From positions 1 to 11,380 of the forward strand of contig WRLW01000027.1 of NCBI GenBank assembly GCA_009777435.1: 11,380 bases of DNA, read 5' to 3'. The notes beneath the pieces were generated by a model. That model did not search any database. It was not told the origin of the DNA and worked only from the letters and a program-made list of their open reading frames with translations. Every line of letters starts with the position of its first letter. The first letter of the stretch is position 1. Of this stretch, positions 1 through 7,410 are shown one piece after another. Source of the DNA: Oscillospiraceae bacterium. GTDB lineage: Bacteria; Bacillota; Clostridia; Oscillospirales; UBA929. A program made the translations under genes and the position numbers.

Positions 1-201
1 ATCCGACAGCCCGAGCATATAGTCGGCCGAGACGCCGAAATACAGGCAGATTTGGGACAGCACCTCAACGGACGGGTAAAAAGAATTTTTCTCATAACCC
101 GATACCGAGGCGCTAACGATATTCAGCCTGTCCGCAAGCTGCTGCTGGGTAAGGCCCTTGCTCTGCCGCAACGCTTTTAACCGTAAGCCAAACAGTTCCA
201 C
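1..201 (-). CDS. XRE-family helix-turn-helix regulator, N-terminal part (cut by window edge)
   Basis: The 67 visible residues form a Cro/C1-type helix-turn-helix DNA-binding domain. Residues 4-15 give helix 1 (FGLRLKALRQSK), T18-Q19-Q20-Q21-L22-A23 begins the HTH, V33-S34-G35-Y36-E37 is the recognition helix with the typical SxYE ending, and P43-S44 followed by LSQICLYFGVSADYMLGLSD matches the usual closing helices. The reading frame is open to base 1, so the C-terminal part (oligomerisation or sensor region, if any) is outside the window. I chose the GTG at 201 because GGGGTGG lies 5 nt before it; a GTG at 210 in the same frame is the alternative. The gene follows cotH on the same strand after about 34 nt with no hairpin between, so it may be co-transcribed. 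Its target is unknown; controlling the neighbouring module is only a guess. Confidence 0.85.
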   Translation of the reverse strand, partial: MELFGLRLKALRQSKGLTQQQLADRLNIVSASVSGYEKNSFYPSVEVLSQICLYFGVSADYMLGLSD

Positions 202-235
202 AGTGGCCACCCCGCAACTGATAAAACAATAACCG

Positions 236-2509
236 CTATTTACATATTATATAATCAAGCAGTGTGCCGGATTCGTCTGAGAGGTAGAGGATATTGCCCT
301 GTCTGGCATTAAAGCCCATCTGTATTTTGCGCAAGTCTTTTTTGTCGGCGCTGCCTTTGCCGGCAAGCGTGAGCGTCTCGCCCGGCTCGACTTTGGCGGC
401 GGGGAACTCCCAGCGGAACAGGTTGTCGATATCGTTGCTGAGATACAGGCCGCTTGTGTTAACCGTTTCGGTTCCGGTATTGAGCAGTACGCATCCGTTA
501 CGCTGCGACGAGGCGTAGGCGTCGCTGAAAATAAGCGGGGGCGGCTCATAGCGCGTCACGAGCGTGACGTTTACGGCGCCGGACGGAACGTTGTCGGTTG
601 AAATGGTGATATCAGGCTCATAAAGCTTATTGCCGTCTATTATCCAGTGGTCGAAAACCGTGTGTTTGTCCAGCGCGGGGCTGAGCGGTATGGTCATGTT
701 AGGGAAGTATACGGCCGATGTGCCGCGCTGCGTCCCGATGACGGCCTCGCCGCCGGTGACGGTAATCGAGACCGCTCCGGCGTAACCGAACTCTCTGGTG
801 AGGTTCTCTCGGATATACTCGCCGCGCCGCCGCGCGAACGCTTTCATGGCGTCGTGGTTGCCGAATACGTTGCCAAGCGAAGTCCAATTCGCGTATTTAT
901 GCGCCGCGAAAGCGGCGTCTAATTCGTTTGCGGCTTCCCCGTAAAGCGAGGCTATGTATGACGCCACGGCGTCCTCCGTGATCACGTTTGAAGTAAGGTC
1001 ACACATTATGACCGTGAATTTCTCGGCCATATCGGGACGCTTTAGTATAGCGGAGAGCAGAGGGCTGTTTTTGGAGCCGCCGATAACAGTCCTGAATGTC
1101 GCTTTCCTGTAGTCGTCGCCGTAAAGGCCGAGCGTCCAGTCAAGGTCGTACATTATATACCGCCAGCGCCCGTCAAGCTCAGGCGCGAGGCCGTCAACCT
1201 GCGGGCCGGTATAGCGCCAGCGCTTTAAGTTATTATTGGGCCAGTCGTCGTTGCCCATGTATATCTCAAACGCGTAGTACAGCAGCAGGTTGTCGATGTC
1301 TATCAGCGCTTCCAGCTCGGCAAAGGTGCGGTCGTCGAGCAAATTTTTGCGCGAGTATTCGGCGTCTATAACTTTCAGATCCTCGACCACGCGCGTGTTC
1401 TCGCTCCTGTACCACTGGTCGCCGTCGCCTATGATGTCAAAATTCTTGGTGGGCGCTTCGTATTTGTCCTGTAAATACTGCTCGTTCACGGTAACTATAA
1501 GCCACGCGAAGCCATAGTATTCGCCGTTGACAAACACCGACGCGGCGCGCACGGGCGTCACCTCGTTGAAGCCGGCGTCACGCGCGAGCTTGGAAGCCAC
1601 TTCGTTTCGCAGCATAGCGAAATTGCGGTCATTCGCCCCGTTGCGCAGTACAAGGGTATCGAATTTACGGAGCGGTGTACCGTAAGAGTCCAGAATCGGG
1701 TCGTAATCTGAGTAGTCGTCGTTGGAAAAGAAGTCGTAATGGAACTTGCCGGCGTCCGGCTCGTATTCGCTGCGCGCTATCAGGCGCAGTGATTTCTGGG
1801 TTTCCGCGCGCGACCAGCCGCCCTGAACGCGCAAGCCCGCGGCCTGGGCGATAACGCGGTCGCCTTCGGGCGTGAAAACCTCGACGTAGACCGGACGCTC
1901 GCCTTCGCGGCCGCGCAGGTTGAAATTGGCCGGGGCGGGCGGATCAATCCTGCCCCGGGGGTTGTCTCTTATATAGTCGTCACGCAGCCGGCCTTCGACA
2001 AAAATTCCGGTATCGTAGTCATAGAGATGCTCGTCGTCGGTGGAAATGGAGAACACCAGCGTGTCAAAACGGCTGTCGATATCGCCGCCCACAAAATATG
2101 TCTGTACAAGCGGCCTGGTCGTAAAGTCGTCGTGTACGGCTATGGCCTTTAGCACAAGTGTGTTAACGCGGTCGAGGGTCTCGACCGAAAGCGGCTCGGA
2201 ATATTCTTCGGAAGCACTTGTAGGTTCGGAACCATCTGTGGTATAATAAATTTTAGCGTCCGGAATAGACGAAATTATCGAAATTTCGATGGATTCTTCA
2301 TAGAAGCCGCCCGCTTGTGAAAACGCGAGACGCAGCCTCTCCGCCTTGACGGCGGCGGTTTCCTCCGTGTCGTCAGGCACACCCGTAATTTCAGGGGGAG
2401 GCGTGTCGGGCAGCGCGGTGCGGCCCGCGGGGAACGCGTTGAGCGTCAGCGCGGACACCGCCAGCAGCGCCGCGGCGAATAAGAGAACAGCTATGCGGCG
2501 TATGGCCAT
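236..2509 (-). CDS. Secreted CotH-family kinase-like protein with chitobiase-type and lamin-tail-like domains
   Basis: This 757-residue protein has an N-terminal signal peptide (residues 1-25, RR then a hydrophobic core), so it should act outside the membrane. Residues 62-140 resemble the chitobiase/hexosaminidase C-terminal beta domain (YYTTDGSEPT at 89-98). Residues about 200-570 are the CotH kinase-like domain: QKSLRL (238-243), VNGEYYGF (327-334), E343, GNDDWPNNN (419-427), and YDLDW (454-458), whose aspartates resemble the metal-binding DxD of CotH. Residues 575-655 look like a small beta domain and 656-757 resemble a lamin-tail domain. In Bacillus, CotH is an atypical kinase phosphorylating spore coat proteins CotB and CotG; this protein is much longer, and its secretion suggests a different target. 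The ATG is preceded by AAAGGAG 6 nt upstream. It diverges from a VTC gene about 31 bp away. Kinase activity is inferred from the family, not shown. Confidence 0.9.
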   Translation of the reverse strand: MAIRRIAVLLFAAALLAVSALTLNAFPAGRTALPDTPPPEITGVPDDTEETAAVKAERLRLAFSQAGGFYEESIEISIISSIPDAKIYYTTDGSEPTSASEEYSEPLSVETLDRVNTLVLKAIAVHDDFTTRPLVQTYFVGGDIDSRFDTLVFSISTDDEHLYDYDTGIFVEGRLRDDYIRDNPRGRIDPPAPANFNLRGREGERPVYVEVFTPEGDRVIAQAAGLRVQGGWSRAETQKSLRLIARSEYEPDAGKFHYDFFSNDDYSDYDPILDSYGTPLRKFDTLVLRNGANDRNFAMLRNEVASKLARDAGFNEVTPVRAASVFVNGEYYGFAWLIVTVNEQYLQDKYEAPTKNFDIIGDGDQWYRSENTRVVEDLKVIDAEYSRKNLLDDRTFAELEALIDIDNLLLYYAFEIYMGNDDWPNNNLKRWRYTGPQVDGLAPELDGRWRYIMYDLDWTLGLYGDDYRKATFRTVIGGSKNSPLLSAILKRPDMAEKFTVIMCDLTSNVITEDAVASYIASLYGEAANELDAAFAAHKYANWTSLGNVFGNHDAMKAFARRRGEYIRENLTREFGYAGAVSITVTGGEAVIGTQRGTSAVYFPNMTIPLSPALDKHTVFDHWIIDGNKLYEPDITISTDNVPSGAVNVTLVTRYEPPPLIFSDAYASSQRNGCVLLNTGTETVNTSGLYLSNDIDNLFRWEFPAAKVEPGETLTLAGKGSADKKDLRKIQMGFNARQGNILYLSDESGTLLDYIICK

Positions 2510-2540
2510 GATTTTGCTCCTTTCGGGATGGTGGATGGGT

Positions 2541-3263
2541 ATGCGGTATCGTTACGAACGAAAATATTTCCTTAATACACATACGGCGGCCGTACTAAGG
2601 GGCAGGGCCGCGGCCGTTATGCGACCCGACGCCCATTCGGGCGGCGTTTATGTGGTCAACAACCTTTATCTTGACGACATGTACGGCTCATTTTATCTTG
2701 ATAAGCAGCTCGGAAGCATACGCCGCGAAAAATACCGCGTCCGGCATTATAACAACGACCTGTCGTTTATCAGGCTGGAGCGCAAGGTTAAAAACGGGCT
2801 GGTGTCGTATAAGGAAAACGCGCGCATAACGGCCGAACAGTATGAGATGATACGCAAAGGGGAATTCGCGTTCGCGCTTGAGGCGGGCGACCCGCTGCTT
2901 GAATCGCTGGGCGCTCTGCATAATCTGAGGACATTGCGCCCGGCGGCGGAGTTTTCCTACATACGCGAGGCTTATATATACGGGCCGGGTAATGTGCGAG
3001 TGACATTTGACAGCCAAATCGGCGGGGATATTCCGGGCTTCCCGCCCGATAATTGGACGCCGCCCGGGCCGGGAGGCATGGTCGAGGTCAAGTACGACGG
3101 CTTTCTTCCAAGCGTCATATCCGATTTGCTCGGCGGCCTGCCTATTGTCTGGACGGATATGTCAAAATACTGCTATGTATACGAACGAGAGAGGGGACTA
3201 TGGTCTTATGCGGGAAAGAGTATGGGAAATTATATCAAACACCACGCAGGTAGAGAGTCTTGA
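2541..3263 (+). CDS. VTC-domain (polyphosphate polymerase-like) protein
   Basis: The 240-residue protein is a stand-alone VTC catalytic domain, a triphosphate-tunnel fold that in yeast Vtc4 makes polyphosphate from ATP. The tunnel-type motifs are present in order: RYERKYF (4-10), REKYRVRHY (62-70), RLERKVKNG (78-86), SYKEN (89-93), RVTFDSQIG (153-161), VEVKYDG (181-187) and MSKYC (207-211). There is no SPX domain and no membrane segment, so it is probably cytosolic, perhaps docked on the DUF4956 protein encoded next. I placed the start at 2541 because RYERKYF normally lies within the first few residues and GGTGG sits 6 nt upstream; ATG 2535 is a close alternative. The frame stays open back to 2346, but that part lies antisense to the cotH signal peptide region and lacks family character. 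Its product could be polyphosphate or another phosphate compound; the exact substrate is inferred. Confidence 0.9.
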   Translation: MRYRYERKYFLNTHTAAVLRGRAAAVMRPDAHSGGVYVVNNLYLDDMYGSFYLDKQLGSIRREKYRVRHYNNDLSFIRLERKVKNGLVSYKENARITAEQYEMIRKGEFAFALEAGDPLLESLGALHNLRTLRPAAEFSYIREAYIYGPGNVRVTFDSQIGGDIPGFPPDNWTPPGPGGMVEVKYDGFLPSVISDLLGGLPIVWTDMSKYCYVYERERGLWSYAGKSMGNYIKHHAGRES

Positions 3264-3867
3264 CGCGGTAAATATCCTGTTCACCATGCTGATAGCCGCC
3301 GTGTGCGCGACGGTGATATTTTTGGTGTACCGCTTCTTCAACAGGGGAGTGGTGTACAGCTCGAGCTTCAATCTGCTGATTGTCATGGTGTGCGCCGTGA
3401 CGGCGTTTATCATCATCACAATAGGGGCGAACCTTGTTTTGTCGCTGGGCATGGTGGGCGCTTTGAGTATAGTGCGTTTCCGCGCGGCGGTAAAGGATCC
3501 GCTTGACGTGGGGTTCCTGTTCTGGGGCGTCGCCGCCGGCCTGACGGCGGGCGCTCAGCTGCATATGGTTGCGCTTCTGGGAACGGCGTCCATCGCGGTG
3601 CTGTACATACTGTTCGTGCTGACGCGGATGGACAAGCGCAGCTTCCTGCTTATAATACGCTATGACGCCGAAGCCGAGGAGCCGGTCGCAAGCCTGCTCG
3701 CGCCGATGAAAACCAAGCTGAAAAACAAGACGCTGACACAGGACTATACGGAGCTGACCGCGGAGGTCAAGGTGCGCGGCGGAGACGTTTCGTTTATGGA
3801 GCCTCTGAGACAAACGCCCGGCGTCGGCAGCGCGACGCTTGTTGAATATACAGGCGACTACTCCTGA
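3208..3867 (+). CDS. DUF4956 integral membrane protein
   Basis: This 219-residue protein fits DUF4956. After a short N-terminus come hydrophobic segments at about 21-43, 54-73, 76-90, 102-118 and 121-139. The family signature GALSIVRFRAAVKDP is at 84-98, a charged conserved stretch inside or between membrane helices. Residues 143-219 form a soluble alpha/beta tail (FLLIIRYDAEAEE at the start) that resembles the small regulatory domain seen after MgtC-like membrane domains; that comparison is my inference. Its biochemical role is not known to me. The start ATG at 3208 follows GAGGGG (3191-3196) with a long 11-nt spacing and lies inside the VTC gene, so the reading frames overlap by 56 nt and translation is probably coupled. 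With the VTC partner it may form a membrane-associated phosphate-polymer or transport unit. The last gene before the convergent hairpin. Confidence 0.9.
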   Translation: MRERVWEIISNTTQVESLDAVNILFTMLIAAVCATVIFLVYRFFNRGVVYSSSFNLLIVMVCAVTAFIIITIGANLVLSLGMVGALSIVRFRAAVKDPLDVGFLFWGVAAGLTAGAQLHMVALLGTASIAVLYILFVLTRMDKRSFLLIIRYDAEAEEPVASLLAPMKTKLKNKTLTQDYTELTAEVKVRGGDVSFMEPLRQTPGVGSATLVEYTGDYS

Positions 3868-3915
3868 TTCTATTATACCCCCACGCGGCGCATAATGCAA
3901 TACATAATAAAGATG

Positions 3916-3937
3916 GGGCCGGACTTTTGTCCGGCCC
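3916..3937. terminator. GC-rich hairpin between convergent operons, probable bidirectional terminator
   Basis: GGGCCGGAC and GTCCGGCCC form a perfect 9-bp stem with a TTTT loop. It lies 48 nt after the DUF4956 stop codon and 18 nt after the stop of the converging glycosyltransferase gene. Neither flank has a clean run of T: the plus side reads GCCTGATTTACG, the minus side CATCTTTATTATG, which is somewhat T-rich. The position and stem strength support termination for both units; the weak T tracts keep confidence moderate. Confidence 0.7.
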
Positions 3938-3955
3938 GCCTGATTTACGTTTGGA

Positions 3956-5068
3956 TCAGCCGTCAGGCCGCCGAAGCGCCGTAACGCACACCGCAAGCAA
4001 GGCCAGAAGCATCAGCAGCGCGAAGGGCCACAGGTCGTAGCACAGCGCGCCACGTATCAGATACGCGTGATAGCCGCCCAGCGAACCGGCCATAACCATC
4101 ACCGGCAGAAGCGCGTATCGCGGGCGCGCGGCGGCGTAGAGCAGCATAAAGGCTTCGGCGAGATAAAAATACCTGTCGTGCATGGACGGGAGCAGCCAAG
4201 GTACGCCCAGCGTTATCATGGCGGCGTATACGGCCGTTTGGTCAGGGCGTTTGCGTAAAGCGTGCGCCGCCGCGGCTATGCAAAAAGCGGCGGCGAGGAT
4301 GATCCCGGCGGTAAAATACGGCTGCTTGGGCGTATCCTTGGGCAAAAACGCGAATATGGAGGGCGCGTTCAGGGTCAGGTAGCTGCTGTAAATACCCGCC
4401 TGACCCGTGTAAACCCCGACGATGCGGCCCGGCGTCCAGCCCATAGCGGCGGCGGGCAGAGAGGTTATGATATAAGGCAGCGGGAACAGGACGGCGTGAC
4501 GCGGCTTCACGCGCCCTGCCGCCCACAGCACGAGAAACACCGGCAGAAAGAAAACCGTCTGGAGCTTAAAGGCGAACGCGGCGCCGGCCATAATGACCGA
4601 GGTTTTGGGGCGGCCCGCCATCGCGCGCTCATATGACATTACGCAAAAAGCCGCGTATATCGAATCGCATTGCCCCCAATAGGCCGAATTGAGTATGAAG
4701 GTCGGCCATAGAAGCGCCGCCGCGAAAACGACGGCGGCAGACGCGCTTGACGAGCGCGCCGCCGCGGCGCGGTACAGCGCGGCGGCCAGCAGTATGTCAA
4801 AAAGCACCGACAGCGACTTGATGAGCAGGAGGTCGGATAAGGGCAGATATGATATCAAGGCCAGAAAGTAGAGATAGGGCAGGTTATAATTGCTGGTCGT
4901 AGTCCTCAGCGCGGCAAAGCCGCCGCCTGAACGGAATTCCTCCATCCACGGCTGTAAAAAATGGATATAGTCGGGCGACTTGTAATAAAAACAGGCCGCG
5001 CGCAGCAGTAAAGCGAACAGCAGCGCGGCGGCCATAAAGATATGCCGTTTTCCGATTTTATTCAGCAT
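3956..5068 (-). CDS. GT-C fold membrane glycosyltransferase, Gpi18-like mannosyltransferase type
   Basis: The 370-residue protein is very hydrophobic with roughly eight to ten membrane segments. Motifs match the bacterial Gpi18-like / GT87-type group that use lipid-linked sugars outside the membrane: SPDY (31-34) in the first outer loop with a candidate catalytic Asp33, YNLPYLYFLAL (61-71), NSAYWGQCDSIYAAF (127-141), AFKLQTVFFLP (166-176) and PSMHDRYFY (294-302). Sugar and acceptor cannot be read from sequence; mannose is only the family name. The start ATG overlaps the nadC stop in ATGCTGA (7 nt), so translation is probably coupled to nadC. It is the last gene of the efp-nad unit, ending just before the shared hairpin. 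Its presence in a NAD operon is not functionally explained; it may simply ride on a housekeeping transcript. Confidence 0.8.
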   Translation of the reverse strand: MLNKIGKRHIFMAAALLFALLLRAACFYYKSPDYIHFLQPWMEEFRSGGGFAALRTTTSNYNLPYLYFLALISYLPLSDLLLIKSLSVLFDILLAAALYRAAAARSSSASAAVVFAAALLWPTFILNSAYWGQCDSIYAAFCVMSYERAMAGRPKTSVIMAGAAFAFKLQTVFFLPVFLVLWAAGRVKPRHAVLFPLPYIITSLPAAAMGWTPGRIVGVYTGQAGIYSSYLTLNAPSIFAFLPKDTPKQPYFTAGIILAAAFCIAAAAHALRKRPDQTAVYAAMITLGVPWLLPSMHDRYFYLAEAFMLLYAAARPRYALLPVMVMAGSLGGYHAYLIRGALCYDLWPFALLMLLALLAVCVTALRRPDG

Positions 5069-5892
5069 ATATCGAATTTGAGACTGATGTCAAGCGCCCT
5101 GACCGTGTGCGTAAGCGCGCCTATGGATATCAGATCAACGCCCATGGCCGCCACCTCGGCCAAGTCGCGATTTCCCATATCGCCGGACGCCTCGGTTAAA
5201 GCGCGCCCGCCGATCAGCGCGACGGCCTCGCGCATGTCGTCCATGTTGTCGAGCATAATGATATCCGCGCGCGCTTCTATCGCCTGACGCACCTCGTCTA
5301 AGTCAGACGTCTCGACCTCGATTTTCAGCGTGTGCGGCGCGGCGCGCCGCGCCGCTTCCACGGCGTTTATGACGCCGCCGGCCGCCGCGATGTGGTTGTC
5401 TTTTATAAGTATGCCGTCGTACAGCCCGAATCTGTGGTTGACGCCGCCGCCCACGCGCACGGCGTACTTCTCAAGCACGCGCAGGCCCGGAGTGGTTTTG
5501 CGCGTATCCGTGATACGCGTTTTGAACCCCGCGACGGCGCGCACGGCTTCCGCCGTTGAGGTCGCGATACCGGACATTCGCTGTAATAGATTCAACGCGA
5601 CGCGTTCGCCCTTCAGCACAATACCGGCTTCGCCGCTCACCGCCGCTACTACGTCGCCGCGTTCCACCGCGGCGCCTTCCTCAACGCTGAGGGACATCTC
5701 GGCATTACCGCCGAGCAGGGTGAAAACACGCGCCGCGACATGGAGGCCGCATATCAAACCGGGTTGTTTGGCGCCAAAGCGACCGGTTATCTTTTTGCCG
5801 GCCGGCACGCAAAGCGCGGTGGTAATGTCGCCCGGGCCTATGTCCTCACGCAGGGCGTTTAGTATAATCTCATCAACGGCGCGCGGTTCCAT
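5062..5892 (-). CDS. nadC: Nicotinate-nucleotide pyrophosphorylase (quinolinate phosphoribosyltransferase, decarboxylating)
   Basis: NadC joins quinolinate to phosphoribosyl pyrophosphate, releasing CO2 and pyrophosphate to give nicotinate mononucleotide, the third step of de novo NAD synthesis in the cytosol. The 276 residues match the family length. An N-terminal domain (about 1-110) includes REDIGPGDITT (15-25); the barrel carries the substrate-binding TRKTTPGLR (130-138), HRFGLYDGILIKDNH (153-167), E192/E194, LDNMD (214-218) and the phosphate-site EASG (234-237) and ISIGALTHT (256-264). These include the basic and acidic residues expected for PRPP and quinolinate binding. Start ATG follows the nadB stop with no gap (TAAATG), which argues for translational coupling. 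It overlaps the downstream glycosyltransferase gene by 7 nt. No missing key residue was seen. Confidence 0.97.
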   Translation of the reverse strand: MEPRAVDEIILNALREDIGPGDITTALCVPAGKKITGRFGAKQPGLICGLHVAARVFTLLGGNAEMSLSVEEGAAVERGDVVAAVSGEAGIVLKGERVALNLLQRMSGIATSTAEAVRAVAGFKTRITDTRKTTPGLRVLEKYAVRVGGGVNHRFGLYDGILIKDNHIAAAGGVINAVEAARRAAPHTLKIEVETSDLDEVRQAIEARADIIMLDNMDDMREAVALIGGRALTEASGDMGNRDLAEVAAMGVDLISIGALTHTVRALDISLKFDIC

Positions 5893-7410
5893 TTACATCA
5901 GCCTTTCCGAGCCGTCTATTGTGTGTGCGCCGACGCTTTCGCGGCGTTCCAGACACGCCTCAAACACGCAGCGCGCCACCGTCAGCATATTAACCGTTTC
6001 CCACATATCCTTGGAGAAAGCCGCGGATTCCATATCCGTCTCTAACTCGGCGAGCGCTTCCATGCCTTTTTCCACGCCGTCGCGAGTGCGGAAAGCACCC
6101 GCGCCGCTCTGACACAGCTCGCCTAACTTGCGCCTGATATCTTGGATATCAGGCTCGCGCGTACCCTCGGGCAGTTTCGGATAAACCACGGCGCCCGGCT
6201 CCGGCTGAGGCAGACCGCTTATATGCTCGGCCGCGCGGCGTCCAAAGACCAGACACTCAAGCATTGAATTTGACGCGAGGCGATTCGCGCCGTGTACGCC
6301 GCTGCAGCCGCTCTCGCCGCAGGCGTAAAGGCGTCTTATATTGCTTTGCGCGCGCAGGCCGGCGGCCACGCCGCCCATGAGATAATGCTGGGCCGGGCTG
6401 ACGGGTATCAGGTCTTTTGAGATATCTATGCCGTGTTTAAGACATTCGGCGGTTATGGTAGGGAAGCGCGCCCGCAGCTCTGAGAGCGGCCGCCCCGTGA
6501 TATCCAGAAAAACGCAAGGCTCGCCCGTGCGCGCCATCTCCTCGAAAATGGCGCGCGCCACGACGTCGCGCGGCGCCAGCTCAGCAAGCGGATGCGCGTT
6601 TTTCATGAAGCGCCCGCCTTGGCGGCCGACTAACTTCGCGCCCTCGCCGCGCAGCGCCTCGGAAATCAGGAACGCCGAATCCGAATCGGGCAGATACAGG
6701 GCCGTCGGGTGGAACTGGATAAACTCCATCCTCGTGACGGCCGCGCCCGCGCGGCGCGCGGCGGCTATGCCGTCGCCCGTAGCCACGGCGGGGTTGGTGG
6801 TGCGCAGGTATATGCGGCCTATGCCGCCCGTTGCCAGAATGACCCCGCGCGCGCGTATGGCCGAAAAAGCGCCCGACGCCGTATCCATAAACAGCGCGCC
6901 GGTACATTCACCCGTGTCCGCGTGTTTAAGCAGGTCGATAAGAAAAAAATTGGGGATGATTCGTATATTGCCGCGCGACGCGGCAATCTGCGCGAGTACC
7001 TTAACGGTCTCGCGGCCTGTGGCGTCGCCGCCCGCGTGTACGACGCGCTTGTAAGTATGGCCGCCCTCACGCGTTATGTGCAGCTCGCCGTCGTCGTTGA
7101 GGTCAAACGGAACCTCCATGGCGCGCAGCGCCTCGACGTCCGACGGCCCCTCCTCGACCAAAACACGAACGGCTTCGGAATCGCATAGCCCCGCGCCCGC
7201 GACGAGCGTGTCCTCATAATGGTAATCAGGGTCGTCCTGCGGCGAAACGGCGGCCGCGATACCGCCCTGCGCCATCCATGAGTTGGAGGTGTTTACGTCC
7301 TCCTTGGTTACGATGACGCAATCAAGGGGGGGGTCGATATTGAGGGCCGCGAAAAGGCCCGCCAATCCCGCCCCTATGATCAACGCGTCGCATTTTAGTT
7401 CAGCGGGCAT
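5893..7410 (-). CDS. nadB: L-aspartate oxidase
   Basis: NadB is a cytosolic flavoenzyme that oxidises L-aspartate to iminoaspartate, which NadA uses. It belongs to the fumarate reductase/succinate dehydrogenase flavoprotein family. The FAD-binding GAGLAG is at 13-18, and SWMAQGGIAAA at 44-54 matches the family. Catalytic-type residues align with those of E. coli NadB: H234 (FHPTAL), R281 (PRDVVARA), H342 (QHYLMGG) and R377 (GANRLASNS). REGGHTY at 114-120 holds the acidic residue (E115) that marks aspartate oxidases against fumarate reductases. In anaerobes fumarate can serve as electron acceptor. Length of 505 residues is slightly shorter than the E. coli protein (about 540), with the helical C-terminal domain at about 425-500. 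The start overlaps nadA by 11 nt, with GGGA about 6 nt upstream, and the stop abuts nadC. Confidence 0.97.
   Translation of the reverse strand: MPAELKCDALIIGAGLAGLFAALNIDPPLDCVIVTKEDVNTSNSWMAQGGIAAAVSPQDDPDYHYEDTLVAGAGLCDSEAVRVLVEEGPSDVEALRAMEVPFDLNDDGELHITREGGHTYKRVVHAGGDATGRETVKVLAQIAASRGNIRIIPNFFLIDLLKHADTGECTGALFMDTASGAFSAIRARGVILATGGIGRIYLRTTNPAVATGDGIAAARRAGAAVTRMEFIQFHPTALYLPDSDSAFLISEALRGEGAKLVGRQGGRFMKNAHPLAELAPRDVVARAIFEEMARTGEPCVFLDITGRPLSELRARFPTITAECLKHGIDISKDLIPVSPAQHYLMGGVAAGLRAQSNIRRLYACGESGCSGVHGANRLASNSMLECLVFGRRAAEHISGLPQPEPGAVVYPKLPEGTREPDIQDIRRKLGELCQSGAGAFRTRDGVEKGMEALAELETDMESAAFSKDMWETVNMLTVARCVFEACLERRESVGAHTIDGSERLM

Noticed and set aside
246..251. TATAAT on the minus strand before the XRE gene
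   Set aside because: No -35 hexamer at 16-18 nt upstream and no TG extension, so it cannot be supported as a promoter.
2346..2540. Longer N-terminus for the VTC protein from ATG 2346
   Set aside because: The extra 65 residues lie antisense to the cotH signal region and have no VTC-like character; conserved RYERKYF starts at the chosen site.
3235..3996. 253-residue minus-strand open frame antisense to DUF4956
   Set aside because: Rich in R/H and Q with no domain, lies wholly over DUF4956 and the terminator; typical shadow of a GC-rich gene.
5330..6112. 260-residue plus-strand open frame
   Set aside because: Antisense to nadB/nadC, biased composition, no ribosome binding site and no family motif; a shadow frame.
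6428..7054. 208-residue plus-strand open frame
   Set aside because: Antisense to nadB, low complexity with many R, A, S; a shadow.
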